The notes beneath the pieces are model-generated. The model saw only the letters and a list, made by a program, of their open reading frames with translations, was not told where the DNA came from and searched no databases. Positions 7,571 through 16,134 of a stretch of 33,836 nucleotides of DNA are shown one piece after another. Every line of letters begins with the position of its first letter. Position 1 is the stretch's first letter. The DNA comes from Prochlorococcus sp. AG-402-A08 (lineage in GTDB: Bacteria > Cyanobacteriota > Cyanobacteriia > PCC-6307 > Cyanobiaceae), in the NCBI GenBank assembly GCA_003279585.1, contig QCHH01000014.1:1-33836 (forward strand), written 5' to 3'. Both the position numbers and the translations under genes were made by a program.

Positions 7571-7735
7571 GTGAAAATAATATTTATGATTACTATTGTT
7601 TGTTGTCTTACTTTCCCTAGTATGCGTATAACTCTTGCCGCTTTATTAGAAGCTACATCTGATTATTTATATGATTCAGTAAAGAGGGAAAACACGTTCA
7701 TTCCTTATTGGCTAAAGCAAGTTAGCAATGACTGA
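7571..7735 (+). CDS. small secreted or membrane-anchored protein, 54 aa (GTG start)
   Basis: From GTG 7571 the frame reads MKIIFMITIVCCLTFPSMRI then TLAALLEATSDYLYDSVKRE and NTFIPYWLKQVSND, stop 7733-7735. The N-terminus has the K-plus-hydrophobic shape of a signal peptide, with SMRITLAA as a possible cleavage region. An ATG at 7586 would shorten it but lose the basic residue; I prefer GTG. Last in the rightward small-gene run, 30 bases after the previous stop. Unknown function. Confidence 0.45.
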   Translation: MKIIFMITIVCCLTFPSMRITLAALLEATSDYLYDSVKRENTFIPYWLKQVSND

Positions 7736-7814
7736 GCATTTGCTGCTATGATTTTCAAATTTTGTAAAAGCTTATTAATAGTTAGTTCAATTCTATTCGT
7801 CTTCTTATAAGACT

Positions 7815-7880
7815 GTTGATAGTCCTTCTTGCTGTAGTTGATAGTCCTTCTTGCTGTAGTTGATAGTCCTTCTTGCTGTA
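7815..7880. repeat. three tandem copies of a 22-bp unit
   Basis: The unit GTTGATAGTCCTTCTTGCTG+TA occurs three times back to back at 7815-7836, 7837-7858 and 7859-7880 with no differences, followed by a partial GTTGA. Non-coding, between the small-gene run and the TPR gene. Perfect copies imply recent slippage. Confidence 0.95.
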
Positions 7881-7968
7881 GTTGAGAAAATCCTAAATGT
7901 TCTAGCTATTAAAAAATGATAGTCTTGTAGATATTAGAAGTACATCAACTAATAAGCTTAGTTTAACT

Positions 7969-8592
7969 CTATGTATATTTGCAGTACTCTTGCAGAAATT
8001 TTTTTGCCTCTTGATCACCTAGATTGGCTGCTTTTCTCCAGTCTTCACAGGCACCTTTTATATCTTTAATTTCTTTTTTGACATTGGCACGATTAAAAAA
8101 TGAATCTGAATCTTTAGGGTTGATTTTTATTACTTGTGAATAGTCTTCAATTGCACCCCAAAAATCTCCTTTTTGAAATTTGGCAATACCTCTATTGAAA
8201 TATCCATCCGCATACAAAGGATCAAAATTTAATGCCTTATTTTGATCGGAAATTGCACCATCAAAATCACTTAAATGACGTTTGGCATTTCCTCGCATTG
8301 AGTAGATAAGGCAAATCTGAGTAGGTGAAAGTTCTAATGCTTTGCTGTAGTCGAGGATTGCCTCTTTATAGTCTGTAAGTTCGAATTTATCTTGTGCTCT
8401 ATTAAAAAAATATTCATAATTTCTTGTGCTTGTGTTTAGATCGTTTTTATCTCTTAAAGTAACCATCAACCCTGCACCGACAACTACAGCAGTCGATCCA
8501 AGAACAAGATCCTTATTAACCTTGAGCAAAGATAACCCAGCAGCAGTAGCAGCACCAACTCCCAAACTAATCGCTGTATTGCGGAGTTTCAT
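7969..8592 (-). CDS. membrane-anchored TPR-repeat protein, 207 aa
   Basis: Residues about 8-46 are glycine/alanine-rich and hydrophobic (ISLGVGAATAAGLSLL, AVVVGAGLMV), probably one or two membrane segments. Residues about 58-200 contain four tetratricopeptide repeats with the usual signature (YFFNRAQDKFELTDYKEAIL, YSMRGNAKRHLSDFDGAI, YFNRGIAKFQKGDFWGAIED, FFNRANVKKEIKDIKGACED). TPR domains bind partner proteins; the partner is unknown. Start ATG 8590-8592, 3 bases after the SNase-like gene upstream, so the two are likely co-transcribed and act at the same membrane. Confidence 0.85.
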   Translation of the reverse strand: MKLRNTAISLGVGAATAAGLSLLKVNKDLVLGSTAVVVGAGLMVTLRDKNDLNTSTRNYEYFFNRAQDKFELTDYKEAILDYSKALELSPTQICLIYSMRGNAKRHLSDFDGAISDQNKALNFDPLYADGYFNRGIAKFQKGDFWGAIEDYSQVIKINPKDSDSFFNRANVKKEIKDIKGACEDWRKAANLGDQEAKKFLQEYCKYT

Positions 8593-8595
8593 TCT

Positions 8596-9063
8596 TTAAT
8601 TCTTTCTCCACTGACATTGATTTGCGTATCTTTCATACATACTTGCAAAACCTTTTTCAACTAGGTGTTCTTGAATATTGATAAGATCTTTGGATAATTC
8701 AGCGACTGTTCTGCCATATCGATCTTCAGTGATACGGTGAATGTTTACTGTTGATCCAGCAATTAAATCATTTAGATAATCTCTTGCTGCTTTTGCAGGA
8801 ATTGGATCAGCTTTTTTACCTCGTAATTCAGGAGTATCAATACAAGCAAGTCTGATCTTTTCTCCTTCGGTCGTTGTACAAGTATCCCCGTCGTAGCACC
8901 TTTGAATTGTGACTGTTGGTAGTTTAGGAATAGTTGGGTAAGAAATTATTGTCTGCAAGAGTACAATCATCGCTATTACAAAGACAAGGAAGAATGCTGA
9001 GAAAAATCCAATAAGGAGATTTCTAATAAATTGCTTTTCAGATTTAAGCTTATCTTTGGACAT
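8596..9063 (-). CDS. membrane-anchored SNase-like (thermonuclease) nuclease, 155 aa
   Basis: Residues 14-40 form an N-terminal membrane anchor or uncleaved signal (LLIGFFSAFFLVFVIAMIVL). The rest is an SNase OB-fold: YDGDT (57-61), KIRLACIDTPELRG (69-82) and DRYGRTVA (114-121). The residues matching the micrococcal nuclease catalytic set are present: R71, E79 and R118, with calcium-binding aspartates D58, D60 and D76. Expected to hydrolyse DNA or RNA on the periplasmic side in a calcium-dependent way. Immediately upstream of the TPR gene. Scavenging of extracellular nucleic acid phosphate is one possible role, inferred only. Confidence 0.88.
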   Translation of the reverse strand: MSKDKLKSEKQFIRNLLIGFFSAFFLVFVIAMIVLLQTIISYPTIPKLPTVTIQRCYDGDTCTTTEGEKIRLACIDTPELRGKKADPIPAKAARDYLNDLIAGSTVNIHRITEDRYGRTVAELSKDLINIQEHLVEKGFASMYERYANQCQWRKN

Positions 9064-9216
9064 TTTTATTTAGTTTTTACTCTTTCTGGGGGATGGCATT
9101 CCTTGTATTCTTAGCCAATTTCAAAAGGTATAGTTATCAAACAGAGTGTTTTCTAATTTATCACTTTATTTACTTGCTAGAGGCTAAATAATTTTTAGGA
9201 GTGTTCATATCAACTT

Positions 9217-9459
9217 GTGAAAGAATTGAATTTTAAAACTAAGGTTAAAATTGTCCAAATCATTCACATTTCACAATTGAATCATAAACAAGATATTGAA
9301 GAATTAATAGCTGATTCTATGACTGGTCTTATGATCCGAGCAGAAAGACTTAATGAATTTGATCAATTAGCTATTAGTCAAGAGTTTAGAGAGTGGTTAA
9401 ATGAGGGTGTAAGACTTGAGGATATCTTAAAAATAGTGACTAACAAAAAATTATCATAA
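9217..9459 (+). CDS. hypothetical protein, 80 aa (GTG start)
   Basis: Frame opens at GTG 9217 and ends 9459. The product starts MKELNFKTKVKIVQIIHISQ and is mostly charged helix; the C-terminus reads EWLNEGVRLEDILKIVTNKK. Soluble, no domain recognised. No clear Shine-Dalgarno, but codon composition matches neighbours and no competing frame is better. Diverges from the nuclease gene (start 9063) and converges with the small gene ending at 9476. Confidence 0.55.
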   Translation: MKELNFKTKVKIVQIIHISQLNHKQDIEELIADSMTGLMIRAERLNEFDQLAISQEFREWLNEGVRLEDILKIVTNKKLS

Positions 9460-9475
9460 ATTTAGAGGTAGAAAT

Positions 9476-9685
9476 TCATGCTGCAATTTTTTGAATATCT
9501 AATAGTTTAGCGATATCACTATCTACAATATCTCCTTCTTCTTTACGCTTGACGAATTTATCAAAATCAATAACATTAACATTTTTTCGCTTCAGGTCAG
9601 AACTTTTATTTAAGTAATCGAGCGAAACTAGAAATACAGGAATAACACAGAATGGAATTACTAAGATGTAGAATTCAAGAGGCAT
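9476..9685 (-). CDS. small membrane protein, 69 aa
   Basis: One N-terminal transmembrane helix (residues 3-22, LEFYILVIPFCVIPVFLVSL) followed by a charged cytoplasmic-looking tail (NKSSDLKRKNVNVIDFDKFV). Not recognised. Convergent with the gene ending at 9459; only 16 bases separate them and no clear terminator is visible. Precedes two further tiny minus-strand ORFs upstream (9716-9844, 9881-10027). Confidence 0.55.
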   Translation of the reverse strand: MPLEFYILVIPFCVIPVFLVSLDYLNKSSDLKRKNVNVIDFDKFVKRKEEGDIVDSDIAKLLDIQKIAA

Positions 9686-9715
9686 TTGAATTTATAATCA
9701 TGATCTTAGCTTCAC

Positions 9716-9844
9716 TTAGGTAGTCAATGTTTGCAATAGAGCTGTGAGTAATTTGCTGCTTTCCTTATAAGTTACTGGCTTTAAGAAATTTAATGATTTA
9801 TCTGGTAATCCATTTGTAGGTAATTTTTCTGAAATAAAGCTCAT
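9716..9844 (-). CDS. putative small protein, 42 aa
   Basis: ATG 9842-9844 to TAA 9716-9718, reading MSFISEKLPTNGLPDKSLNF then LKPVTYKESSKLLTALLQTL TT. Balanced composition with an amphipathic C-terminal helix. No Shine-Dalgarno and no known relative, so it rests on composition and on lying in line with other small minus-strand genes. Confidence 0.35.
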   Translation of the reverse strand: MSFISEKLPTNGLPDKSLNFLKPVTYKESSKLLTALLQTLTT

Positions 9845-9880
9845 ACTATATGCTTCGTTGAGTATTGGCTCCTAACCATG

Positions 9881-10027
9881 TTATGCAGCGTGGTCCTTCA
9901 GTTGACCATACCTATATCTCATTATGTCTATGACTTGATCTTTTGTACTCCAGTTTTTAATTCGATCCTTAATGGTAAGTAGCTGTGATTCAGTAAGTTC
10001 AAGACGTGCTTTTTCCAGATTTGTCAT
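9881..10027 (-). CDS. putative small helical protein, 48 aa
   Basis: ATG 10025-10027 to TAA 9881-9883. It reads MTNLEKARLELTESQLLTIK then DRIKNWSTKDQVIDIMRYRY and GQLKDHAA: a highly charged helical protein resembling the many short helical proteins of picocyanobacterial islands. No named family. Composition is convincing; chance remains possible at this length. Confidence 0.5.
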   Translation of the reverse strand: MTNLEKARLELTESQLLTIKDRIKNWSTKDQVIDIMRYRYGQLKDHAA

Positions 10028-10237
10028 TTAGTTAAATACTTGTGGCAGTGATGATGATGATTTGTAAGCAGAGCAAACAGCAAAGGGTAACCATGGAGCC
10101 TCAAATACTATGGTTGGATGAATCGATTTTCACATGTCTGTATAGCTTGTCAATTCTCTTGATGAACTAATTTCTTGCATTTTCCTTTTCAGAGTCACCA
10201 TAATCGCGTTCTTTCATTTTTTCAAAGTCATCTCATC

Positions 10238-10573
10238 TTAAGCCACTTTGGAATCTTCCTTTGCATGTAATTCTTTCTTGATCTTGGAATACTTCCTGCC
10301 AATTTTGTATTGTCTATGGAATAAATTTAACTGGTTACTGTCATCATTTGTCGCTTTAGATTCTATCTCTGCTATTGGTTTAGTCATTTGACTCCATACA
10401 AAAAGCATCGCAAGTGCAGATACAAGTAATGGAAGATATGCTTTAATTAAACTAACTACTACAAGAGTAGTTATAAAACAAAGAGAAAAGAGAGTCCATT
10501 TATGAATTTTACTATTTGCTATTTTTTCCTTTTTTTGTTTTGAAGAAGGAATGATTGGCAGATCAGGAGTCAT
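10238..10573 (-). CDS. hypothetical membrane protein, 111 aa
   Basis: Basic N-terminus (SSKQKKEKIANSKIHKW) followed by two hydrophobic segments in close succession at about residues 27-62 (TLFSLCFITTLVVVSLIKAY and LPLLVSALAMLFVW), then a charged, lysine-rich C-terminal half. Consistent with a two-helix membrane hairpin with both ends cytoplasmic. Not recognised. Stands alone: 211 bp from the next minus-strand ORF and 405 bp from the gene upstream. Confidence 0.6.
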   Translation of the reverse strand: MTPDLPIIPSSKQKKEKIANSKIHKWTLFSLCFITTLVVVSLIKAYLPLLVSALAMLFVWSQMTKPIAEIESKATNDDSNQLNLFHRQYKIGRKYSKIKKELHAKEDSKVA

Positions 10574-10977
10574 TCGTTTATCTAGTTGTAGGGGTATTGG
10601 ATTAGAGGATGCAGTAATTGTTTTATTTTCTTAATAAGATATTGATTGAAAATCAGCTTTATTTGTGAGACATTTTGCTATTTAATTTAGTTAGCTTAAA
10701 ATATCGTCCCTTTTTTGATAACGGAGATACATTGTTTGATAATGCCACAGAGATTCTTTTTTAACTAGATAATTTTTAACAAATTCAATCAAGCTTGTAA
10801 ATGTTTCTAGATGAATCTTCCATAGATCTTAGTAGTTTGCTGACTTTTTATAAGTTTCATTCGCTGTACTTTTATTTAACTATTTTTTTTGAAAGGCCAA
10901 TTATAAAGAGCAACCAGTGATATGATCTTATTAAATAGCTGGCCTAGGAATTAAGAGATATTCGTAAATCAGAGTCA
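10574..10977. other. intergenic region, 404 bp, nothing identified
   Basis: AT-rich spacer between two leftward genes. I see no ORF with plausible composition, no hairpin followed by a T-run and no repeat. Confidence 0.5.
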
Positions 10978-11508
10978 TTATTTTATTTCGCATTGTAATT
11001 CTGCTAATGCTTCATTAGGAAGGCCAAGAAAGGTATCTAAGATTTGATTTCCAGTTTTCGGGATAATAGAAATACCTACTAACTTTGTTTTGCCATTATT
11101 TTGAAGAACAAGACCTTCTGCTTGATGTAATTTACTTTTTACTTTTCCTGTTCTGAGCAAGGTCTTAACTATTAACCCAGGAAATTTAAGCATAGATCCA
11201 ATGCTAAAAAGAAATTTGGATTCAAATTTCAATAACACTTCTCCAGAACTCTTATTAATAGTTCCTTCTAGTTGATCCATAGACATTTCGATCTTCAAAC
11301 CTGGAGGTAATGGCAGATATAGAAATCTTGTTGTTTTTGAAGTAAGAGGAGGAATGAAAAATCTGTTAGGTGAAAAGCTTATATGCAGGAGATTTTTTTT
11401 TGGATTTGGAATTAATGTCGCTTTACCTCCTCCCCCGTAAGCATCGTAAGTAAAAGGTGGATATTTGCCAATTTTTAATCGACATCCTTCTAAACTCTTT
11501 AATTGCAT
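10978..11508 (-). CDS. conserved-looking hypothetical protein, 176 aa
   Basis: Function not recognised. Beta-rich with many glycines and prolines: GCRLKIGKYPPFTYDAYGGG near the N-terminus, LYLPLPPGLKIEMSMDQLEG and GEVLLKFESKF in the middle. No membrane helix or signal peptide. The alternating hydrophobic pattern suggests a beta-sandwich or a lipid-facing beta sheet. I have the impression of a cyanobacterial conserved family but cannot name it. Single gene, minus strand, with long spacers on both sides. ATG 11506-11508. Confidence 0.7.
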   Translation of the reverse strand: MQLKSLEGCRLKIGKYPPFTYDAYGGGGKATLIPNPKKNLLHISFSPNRFFIPPLTSKTTRFLYLPLPPGLKIEMSMDQLEGTINKSSGEVLLKFESKFLFSIGSMLKFPGLIVKTLLRTGKVKSKLHQAEGLVLQNNGKTKLVGISIIPKTGNQILDTFLGLPNEALAELQCEIK

Positions 11509-11783
11509 TGGATACTTTATAAAACGTTGCTCATATCGTATGAGAAATCTATTTTTTCACCAAAAATAACTATACCTATCTAATCTTACTTATTTTCTGC
11601 ATTTGCAATATTGAGAGTAGTTAGTCATTCATTTTTCTTACTCAAATGCATTTATAGATGCGAGTAAGGTCTGACTTGCCTCACTTGTCAAGAATATGAA
11701 ATTTAATCATTATGTTCATTTGGTCATTCCACTTAACATTATGCACTTCACAAATTATAATCTAATATTAAATAACGTTCTTG

Positions 11784-12092
11784 ATGTCTGACAACTTAAC
11801 TCCAGATTGGTCCTCAGAATTTGAACACTATAAGAAACTTTCTAGAGAGGTATTTACTAATGAAGATATAATCAATTTTTTTAACCAAAATCAGAAAGCT
11901 TTTTATCTTGATAATTTTTCTTCTAGCTGGGCCAAAATGATGGAGGCATATGAAGTCAAAGAGAGCTTAAGCTCAGATGATCTAAATAAACTTGAAGAAA
12001 TGCAATGGCAGGAAATGCCTGATGCATTAAAATTATTTGCTTATGATTTTTGTATTAAGAATGGATTTTGTTTTACAGGGACATCTAATTAA
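11784..12092 (+). CDS. hypothetical protein, 102 aa
   Basis: Not recognised. Acidic, helical, aromatic-rich, with repeated tryptophans (DWSSEFEHY, SSSWAKMMEAYEV, MQWQEMPDALKLFAYDFC). I start at ATG 11784 rather than the TTG three bases earlier. No signal or membrane segment, so likely cytoplasmic. It sits in a roomy AT-rich stretch and diverges from the gene at 10978-11508. Confidence 0.6.
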   Translation: MSDNLTPDWSSEFEHYKKLSREVFTNEDIINFFNQNQKAFYLDNFSSSWAKMMEAYEVKESLSSDDLNKLEEMQWQEMPDALKLFAYDFCIKNGFCFTGTSN

Positions 12093-12236
12093 TGTAATAA
12101 TCAATTTTATATAATTTCAAGATAAAATATTTTTATATAAAAGTAGATATCCAGAATAAAATATAGAAATTTATTTTATTTTTAGAATAATAAATTGTAG
12201 TTTTTTGTATTCATAAATTTTTTAAATAACTAAAGA

Positions 12237-12449
12237 CTAGTTATGGATATCTCCTTTTTTTTTGTCTTTTAATCTCTGTCGATTAGAAAGCCATGATTTA
12301 AAGTTTTCATCCTCTACTTTCTCTCTCCACTCTTTAGATGATATGGGTAGCTTTGTTTTTTTCTTTTGCTTATTTTTACGCAACGTTAAATATAAATTTA
12401 GATAAGCTGCTATTACTAAAAGAAAAAGGCAAATGGTATTGATATTCAT
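12237..12449 (-). CDS. small membrane protein, 70 aa
   Basis: I choose ATG 12447-12449, which gives MNINTICLFLLVIAAYLNLY at the N-terminus: one transmembrane helix directly after the start. A longer frame to 12509 adds 20 residues of poor composition. The C-terminal half is basic (RKNKQKKKTKLP) and then charged helix (WREKVEDENFKSWLSNRQRL). Function unknown; typical single-pass small protein. Confidence 0.5.
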   Translation of the reverse strand: MNINTICLFLLVIAAYLNLYLTLRKNKQKKKTKLPISSKEWREKVEDENFKSWLSNRQRLKDKKKGDIHN

Positions 12450-12509
12450 TTGTTTAGAATTTTTATTTCTAAGTAAAGGATAATCAACTTGATCCAAAAA
12501 GCATAGCAA

Positions 12510-13133
12510 TTAAAAAGGGTAGCTTTTTTTAGGATAATAATTGAGGCATTAAGTTAGTGATGTAAACCAGTCATTTTAGAGACAAGTCCCTTGTTTTTTG
12601 GGGCTTCAGAATCAGTTAATAGTAATTCATATTTAGTTTCCATCCCATTATTCAAATTACCTAACAACTAATCATAATCAGACTGTTTGTAATCTCTACA
12701 TGAAATGTTGATATAGAGAGTATGATATCGGTCCACTATAGATATATTTTTTAAATATGCTAGAGACCACAAAAGAAGAGTCAATAGCTCGTTCATCATC
12801 TTTCAAAATCTACAGTTGACACATTAATATTCAATCGACCTGCATGAGGTAGACGTTATAACAAGGTGGTATATCATCTCAATATTTTCCCAGAATTTAT
12901 CCTTAAGCCGGAGAATTAATGAAAAGTCTCTTTAAATTCATTTTTAATATTCATATTTATATCACAAAATTTGAGAATAGATTCACTTATTAACTTTTCA
13001 ATGTTGGCAGAAGTTCTCCAGCCATATTCTTCACTAAACGAGTCAAAAAAGACATGTTGATCTTTTTTTTACCTTAAATATTTGAGAAACACTTAGATCA
13101 AGTCATACTGTACGTATAGGCAATAAGTAATTC
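12510..13133. other. intergenic region, 624 bp, with possible gene debris
   Basis: No intact gene seen. On the minus strand about 12918-13055 reads DQHVFFDSFSEEYGWRTSAN then IEKLISESILKFCDINMNIK, protein-like but preceded by an in-frame TAA and an 8-base A-run (T-run on plus at 13063-13070) and lacking a start, so it may be a decayed gene. A weak hairpin (AAGTCCC/GGGGCTT) lies at about 12583-12606 without a T-tail. Confidence 0.4.
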
Positions 13134-13493
13134 ATGTCGAAAAAAAACGTTTTAGGTACTGAGCTTAAATCTTGTAGTTGTAATCCTATGACAGGGTGGT
13201 ATAGAGATGGCACGTGTAGAACAGACATGTCTGATCAAGGAATGCATACGGTTTGTGCTGTTATCACTGAACAATTTCTTTCTTATAGCAAAGCTCAAGG
13301 GAATGATCTATCTACCCCACAAATAGGATTTCCTGGATTAAAGGAAGGTGATCACTGGTGTCTTTGCGCTCCTAGATGGAAAGAAGCATTTGATGATGGA
13401 ATGGCTCCTTTAATTGATCTTGAGGCAACAGAAGAGAGTACTTTAAAAATTATTGATATTGCGACTTTAAAAAAATTTTCCCATCATAGATAA
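13134..13493 (+). CDS. DUF2237 family protein, 119 aa
   Basis: Nearly full-length match to the DUF2237 (COG3651) family as I know it: NVLGTELKSCSCNPMTGWYR near the N-terminus, then GMHTVCAVITEQFLSYSKAQ, GNDLSTPQIGFPGLKEGDHW and CLCAPRWKEAFDDGMAP. The cluster of conserved cysteines (C14, C16, C28, C41, C76, C78 approximately) and the histidine are family features and could bind a metal; the biochemical role of the family is not established. Cytoplasmic. Single gene, ATG 13134. One of the more widely conserved genes in this otherwise accessory stretch. Confidence 0.88.
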   Translation: MSKKNVLGTELKSCSCNPMTGWYRDGTCRTDMSDQGMHTVCAVITEQFLSYSKAQGNDLSTPQIGFPGLKEGDHWCLCAPRWKEAFDDGMAPLIDLEATEESTLKIIDIATLKKFSHHR

Positions 13494-13837
13494 TTAATTA
13501 ATGATATCGAACTTATTACAAACAATTTTTGCTGAAATTAAGAAACCTGAAAAAAGTTATTAAATGTATTTAATATCAAAATAAATCTCGTATCCCCTAT
13601 CTCATATCTCCTATCTGGTAGATAAAAATTGAAAAATAAACATGCCTACGTTTATCCTACAAATCTAGGATGCATCTCAAATAAGAAGAGTAGAATCAGA
13701 AAAAGGACGAATATAGTGCGGACTAGCAAAAGACTGAGTAAAAATATTTCTATCAATTAAAATTAATTCTAAAGTTGAATAAACTCAACTTGCACTTAAT
13801 TTATTTCAAGCTAGAAAGAATAGAATAGATAATTAAC
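13494..13837. other. intergenic region, 344 bp
   Basis: AT-rich spacer. The only texture is a short imperfect tandem of a CTATCTC-like unit around 13593-13620. No ORF or terminator that I would call. Confidence 0.45.
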
Positions 13838-14140
13838 ATGCTCACTACATCCTCTCGTATTCGAATACAAGAAATATTAACTAGACTCTCAATGGGAAAT
13901 GAGGTAACCCTTGAAGAAAGGATTTTTCTAAATAAATATGCGACCAGCAATCAAAACGTATCTAGTTGGCTTAGAAAAGCCTCACGTCTTCAACGAAAAC
14001 AACCCATTTCAGATCCAATTGATGAATTGCTAAATGGACTTGATCTCAATTCAGACGAACCCAATTCAACATTCAATCCTGATCAAGATGATTTAGGAGA
14101 ATGGTTCTCCGGATCACCTTCATGGATTAGACGAAGCTAG
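13838..14140 (+). CDS. conserved picocyanobacterial-type hypothetical protein, 100 aa
   Basis: Begins MLTTSSRIRIQEILTRLSMG, then EVTLEERIFLNKYATSNQNV and SSWLRKASRLQRKQ; the first 70 residues look like a compact helical domain and the rest is an acidic, Asp/Asn/Ser-rich tail ending SPSWIRRS. Soluble. I believe this belongs to a small protein family conserved in Prochlorococcus and Synechococcus, but no function is known to me. Single gene followed by a convergent small membrane-protein gene. Confidence 0.7.
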   Translation: MLTTSSRIRIQEILTRLSMGNEVTLEERIFLNKYATSNQNVSSWLRKASRLQRKQPISDPIDELLNGLDLNSDEPNSTFNPDQDDLGEWFSGSPSWIRRS

Positions 14141-14201
14141 CAGTGCAATCAGATGATTAGTCAAACTTTATAAAGAGAAACCTAAATATGGCGGTTGACA
14201 A

Positions 14202-14474
14202 TCAAGCCGCTTTTTCTTTCTCTTTCTTTTCTAGCTTTAATAGATCAATAACATTGGAACTGATAGGTTGAAAGTCTTCATCCTTAGCAGAAGCAATAGA
14301 ATCCTTCATTAGAAGCTTTACAAGAGCAGTAATTGAAGACGTTAGCAACTTTAAGCTCTCAAAAATATTTCCTAGCTCTTTAGTAATCTCATCTTGATGC
14401 TTGCCTTTACTCATTAATGTCGAGAAAGTCCAAGCTGCCAGTCCTACAACAAGCAGAAAAACAACCGTAATCAT
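14202..14474 (-). CDS. small membrane protein, 90 aa
   Basis: One N-terminal transmembrane helix (MITVVFLLVVGLAAWTFSTL), then a helical cytoplasmic region (KHQDEITKELGNIFESLKLL) that could form a coiled coil, ending KLEKKEKEKAA. Unknown family. Convergent with the gene ending at 14140. Confidence 0.55.
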   Translation of the reverse strand: MITVVFLLVVGLAAWTFSTLMSKGKHQDEITKELGNIFESLKLLTSSITALVKLLMKDSIASAKDEDFQPISSNVIDLLKLEKKEKEKAA

Positions 14475-14638
14475 AATAAAAATTAATACAAATCATGTAT
14501 ATCTACTCCTCATAAATAAAGCAAGGCAAAAAAAAAATATTCTTTGAAAGTTTGATAAATCTAAAATATTTGATTGATTTTCGATAGTGTTTTTTTAATT
14601 AGTAAATTATTGACGAAAAATTTTATAGCATTTTAGTT

Positions 14639-15748
14639 TCACTTCAACAATTTGACCAATCTGATTGCACTATTCATTGCTGACTCTACGCCTCCACAAC
14701 TATCCATATCAAACCAATCACCACAAAAACCAATCTTACTAGTCGAAGACCACTGTAATCCTTTGTCTAATAGATGATCAAGAGATTGAGAAGCTCTCCA
14801 ATCCATTTTATCTATAAGTTTTGATTGTAAAAATATATCAATAAATATTCGATAGTTTACAAATAATGATGTCAAATATTTAATAATATTATCAAAATCA
14901 ATTTCGATTAGATTATTGAAATAAAAGTAGTGTAAGAGAACAATCATAGATCCATCCAATTGTTTTTGAAAAATAATTCTTTCAAGATTTAAATCTTCTT
15001 TAATTACATCTGAAAAAATTATTTGTAGATACTGATTGTTAAAGCTTTGAACTAATTTTAAGTTGGAAACATGTAAAATATAAATTCTTCGTTTAATAAA
15101 AGTTAGTTTATTTGCTTCTCTTAATAATTCATCTACTATTTTATCTTTGCCTGGAATAAAAGCATTTCTAAGTGGTAAAGATTTAATTTTTAGAATTTCC
15201 AAACATCTTTTATGAGCTATTAATGAACTTGATAAAATTAAATTCTTAGATTTAATAATCCTTCCATTATTAATTTGTATATTCCATAAATCATTTGCAC
15301 GTTGCATAGAGTTGGCAAATGATTGAAATAAAAAATTTATATTGTTTGGGTTAGTAGATTGATTAATTATTTCCTCACAAAAATTTGCCATAAAAGGTAA
15401 ACTTCTATAAGTTTTATAATTTATAGATACATTATTTAAAACGCCAAATTCATTAATTAATAAAATATCCTTTGAGATATCTACCAATTTTTGTGAATTT
15501 ATCAATGGTGCTACTAATGTCAATATATCTTGTGAAATATGTTGACTAAAATCAATAGATGGTAAACCATGATCAAATTCAATATATTTATTTTTTCTTG
15601 ATTTTCTCGTTGTTCCTCTCCCACCTATTCTCCTGCCATGTTCAACTAACAATATGGAAGCCTCAGGAAATCTTTGATTCAGAAATGATGAGAATGTACA
15701 AGCAGATATACCTGCACCTAAAACTATAAAATCATAAATATTATTCAT
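14639..15748 (-). CDS. FAD-dependent oxidoreductase, renalase/amine-oxidase-like, 369 aa
   Basis: The N-terminus carries a Rossmann dinucleotide-binding motif (VLGAGISACTFSS, G11-x-G13-x-x-A16), then the conserved EHGRRIGGRGTTR segment (about 36-48) found in amine oxidase and renalase-like flavoproteins, where it contacts FAD. The C-terminus has the second FAD motif, CGDWFDMDSCGGVESAMNSA, typical of this fold. Length is usual for renalase-like proteins (about 320-380). Substrate unknown; cytoplasmic, no signal peptide. Composition is very AT-rich, as for the adjacent upstream secreted-protein gene, whose TAA overlaps this ATG by one base (15748), so they form an operon. Confidence 0.85.
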   Translation of the reverse strand: MNNIYDFIVLGAGISACTFSSFLNQRFPEASILLVEHGRRIGGRGTTRKSRKNKYIEFDHGLPSIDFSQHISQDILTLVAPLINSQKLVDISKDILLINEFGVLNNVSINYKTYRSLPFMANFCEEIINQSTNPNNINFLFQSFANSMQRANDLWNIQINNGRIIKSKNLILSSSLIAHKRCLEILKIKSLPLRNAFIPGKDKIVDELLREANKLTFIKRRIYILHVSNLKLVQSFNNQYLQIIFSDVIKEDLNLERIIFQKQLDGSMIVLLHYFYFNNLIEIDFDNIIKYLTSLFVNYRIFIDIFLQSKLIDKMDWRASQSLDHLLDKGLQWSSTSKIGFCGDWFDMDSCGGVESAMNSAIRLVKLLK

Positions 15749-16134
15749 TAATATGGTAAATATAAATCACGGCTACTTGCGATCTTACCTTCATCTTCGA
15801 AAAAGTCTCTTAAATCATATTCTTCGTTTGCGGTAACATAATTACCGCAATCTTTTCGAATTTTCTCTATTGTATATCGCCAAAGATCTTTAACAAAGTT
15901 TTCATCTTCTGGAAAAGCTACAAATTTTAAATAAGTATTATTTAATGCAAACTCACTAGAAGATTCTGAGGAGAAACCCTTTTCCTTGGCTTCGCAAAAT
16001 TTGCTTGCAAATCTTTTACCAACTGCATTTTGAGCTGATGTTAAATCCAATTCCATTGCTTGTGAAATCGCAGACTGCGAGAAAGAAACTAATAATAAAG
16101 TTATTACAATAGATATAAATGATATTTTTTTCAT
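15748..16134 (-). CDS. secreted hypothetical protein, 128 aa
   Basis: Clear signal peptide: KKISFISIVITLLLVSFSQS followed by AISQA, with cleavage likely near residue 25. Mature part is acidic and helical with two cysteines (C47 and C96 approximately) that could form a disulfide. Not recognised. First gene of a two-gene operon with the flavoprotein; the overlap (TAATG) implies coupling. Periplasmic or exported. Confidence 0.7.
   Translation of the reverse strand: MKKISFISIVITLLLVSFSQSAISQAMELDLTSAQNAVGKRFASKFCEAKEKGFSSESSSEFALNNTYLKFVAFPEDENFVKDLWRYTIEKIRKDCGNYVTANEEYDLRDFFEDEGKIASSRDLYLPY

Noticed and set aside
7815-7880. CRISPR-like array
   Set aside because: Units are contiguous with no spacers and no cas genes; plain tandem repeat.
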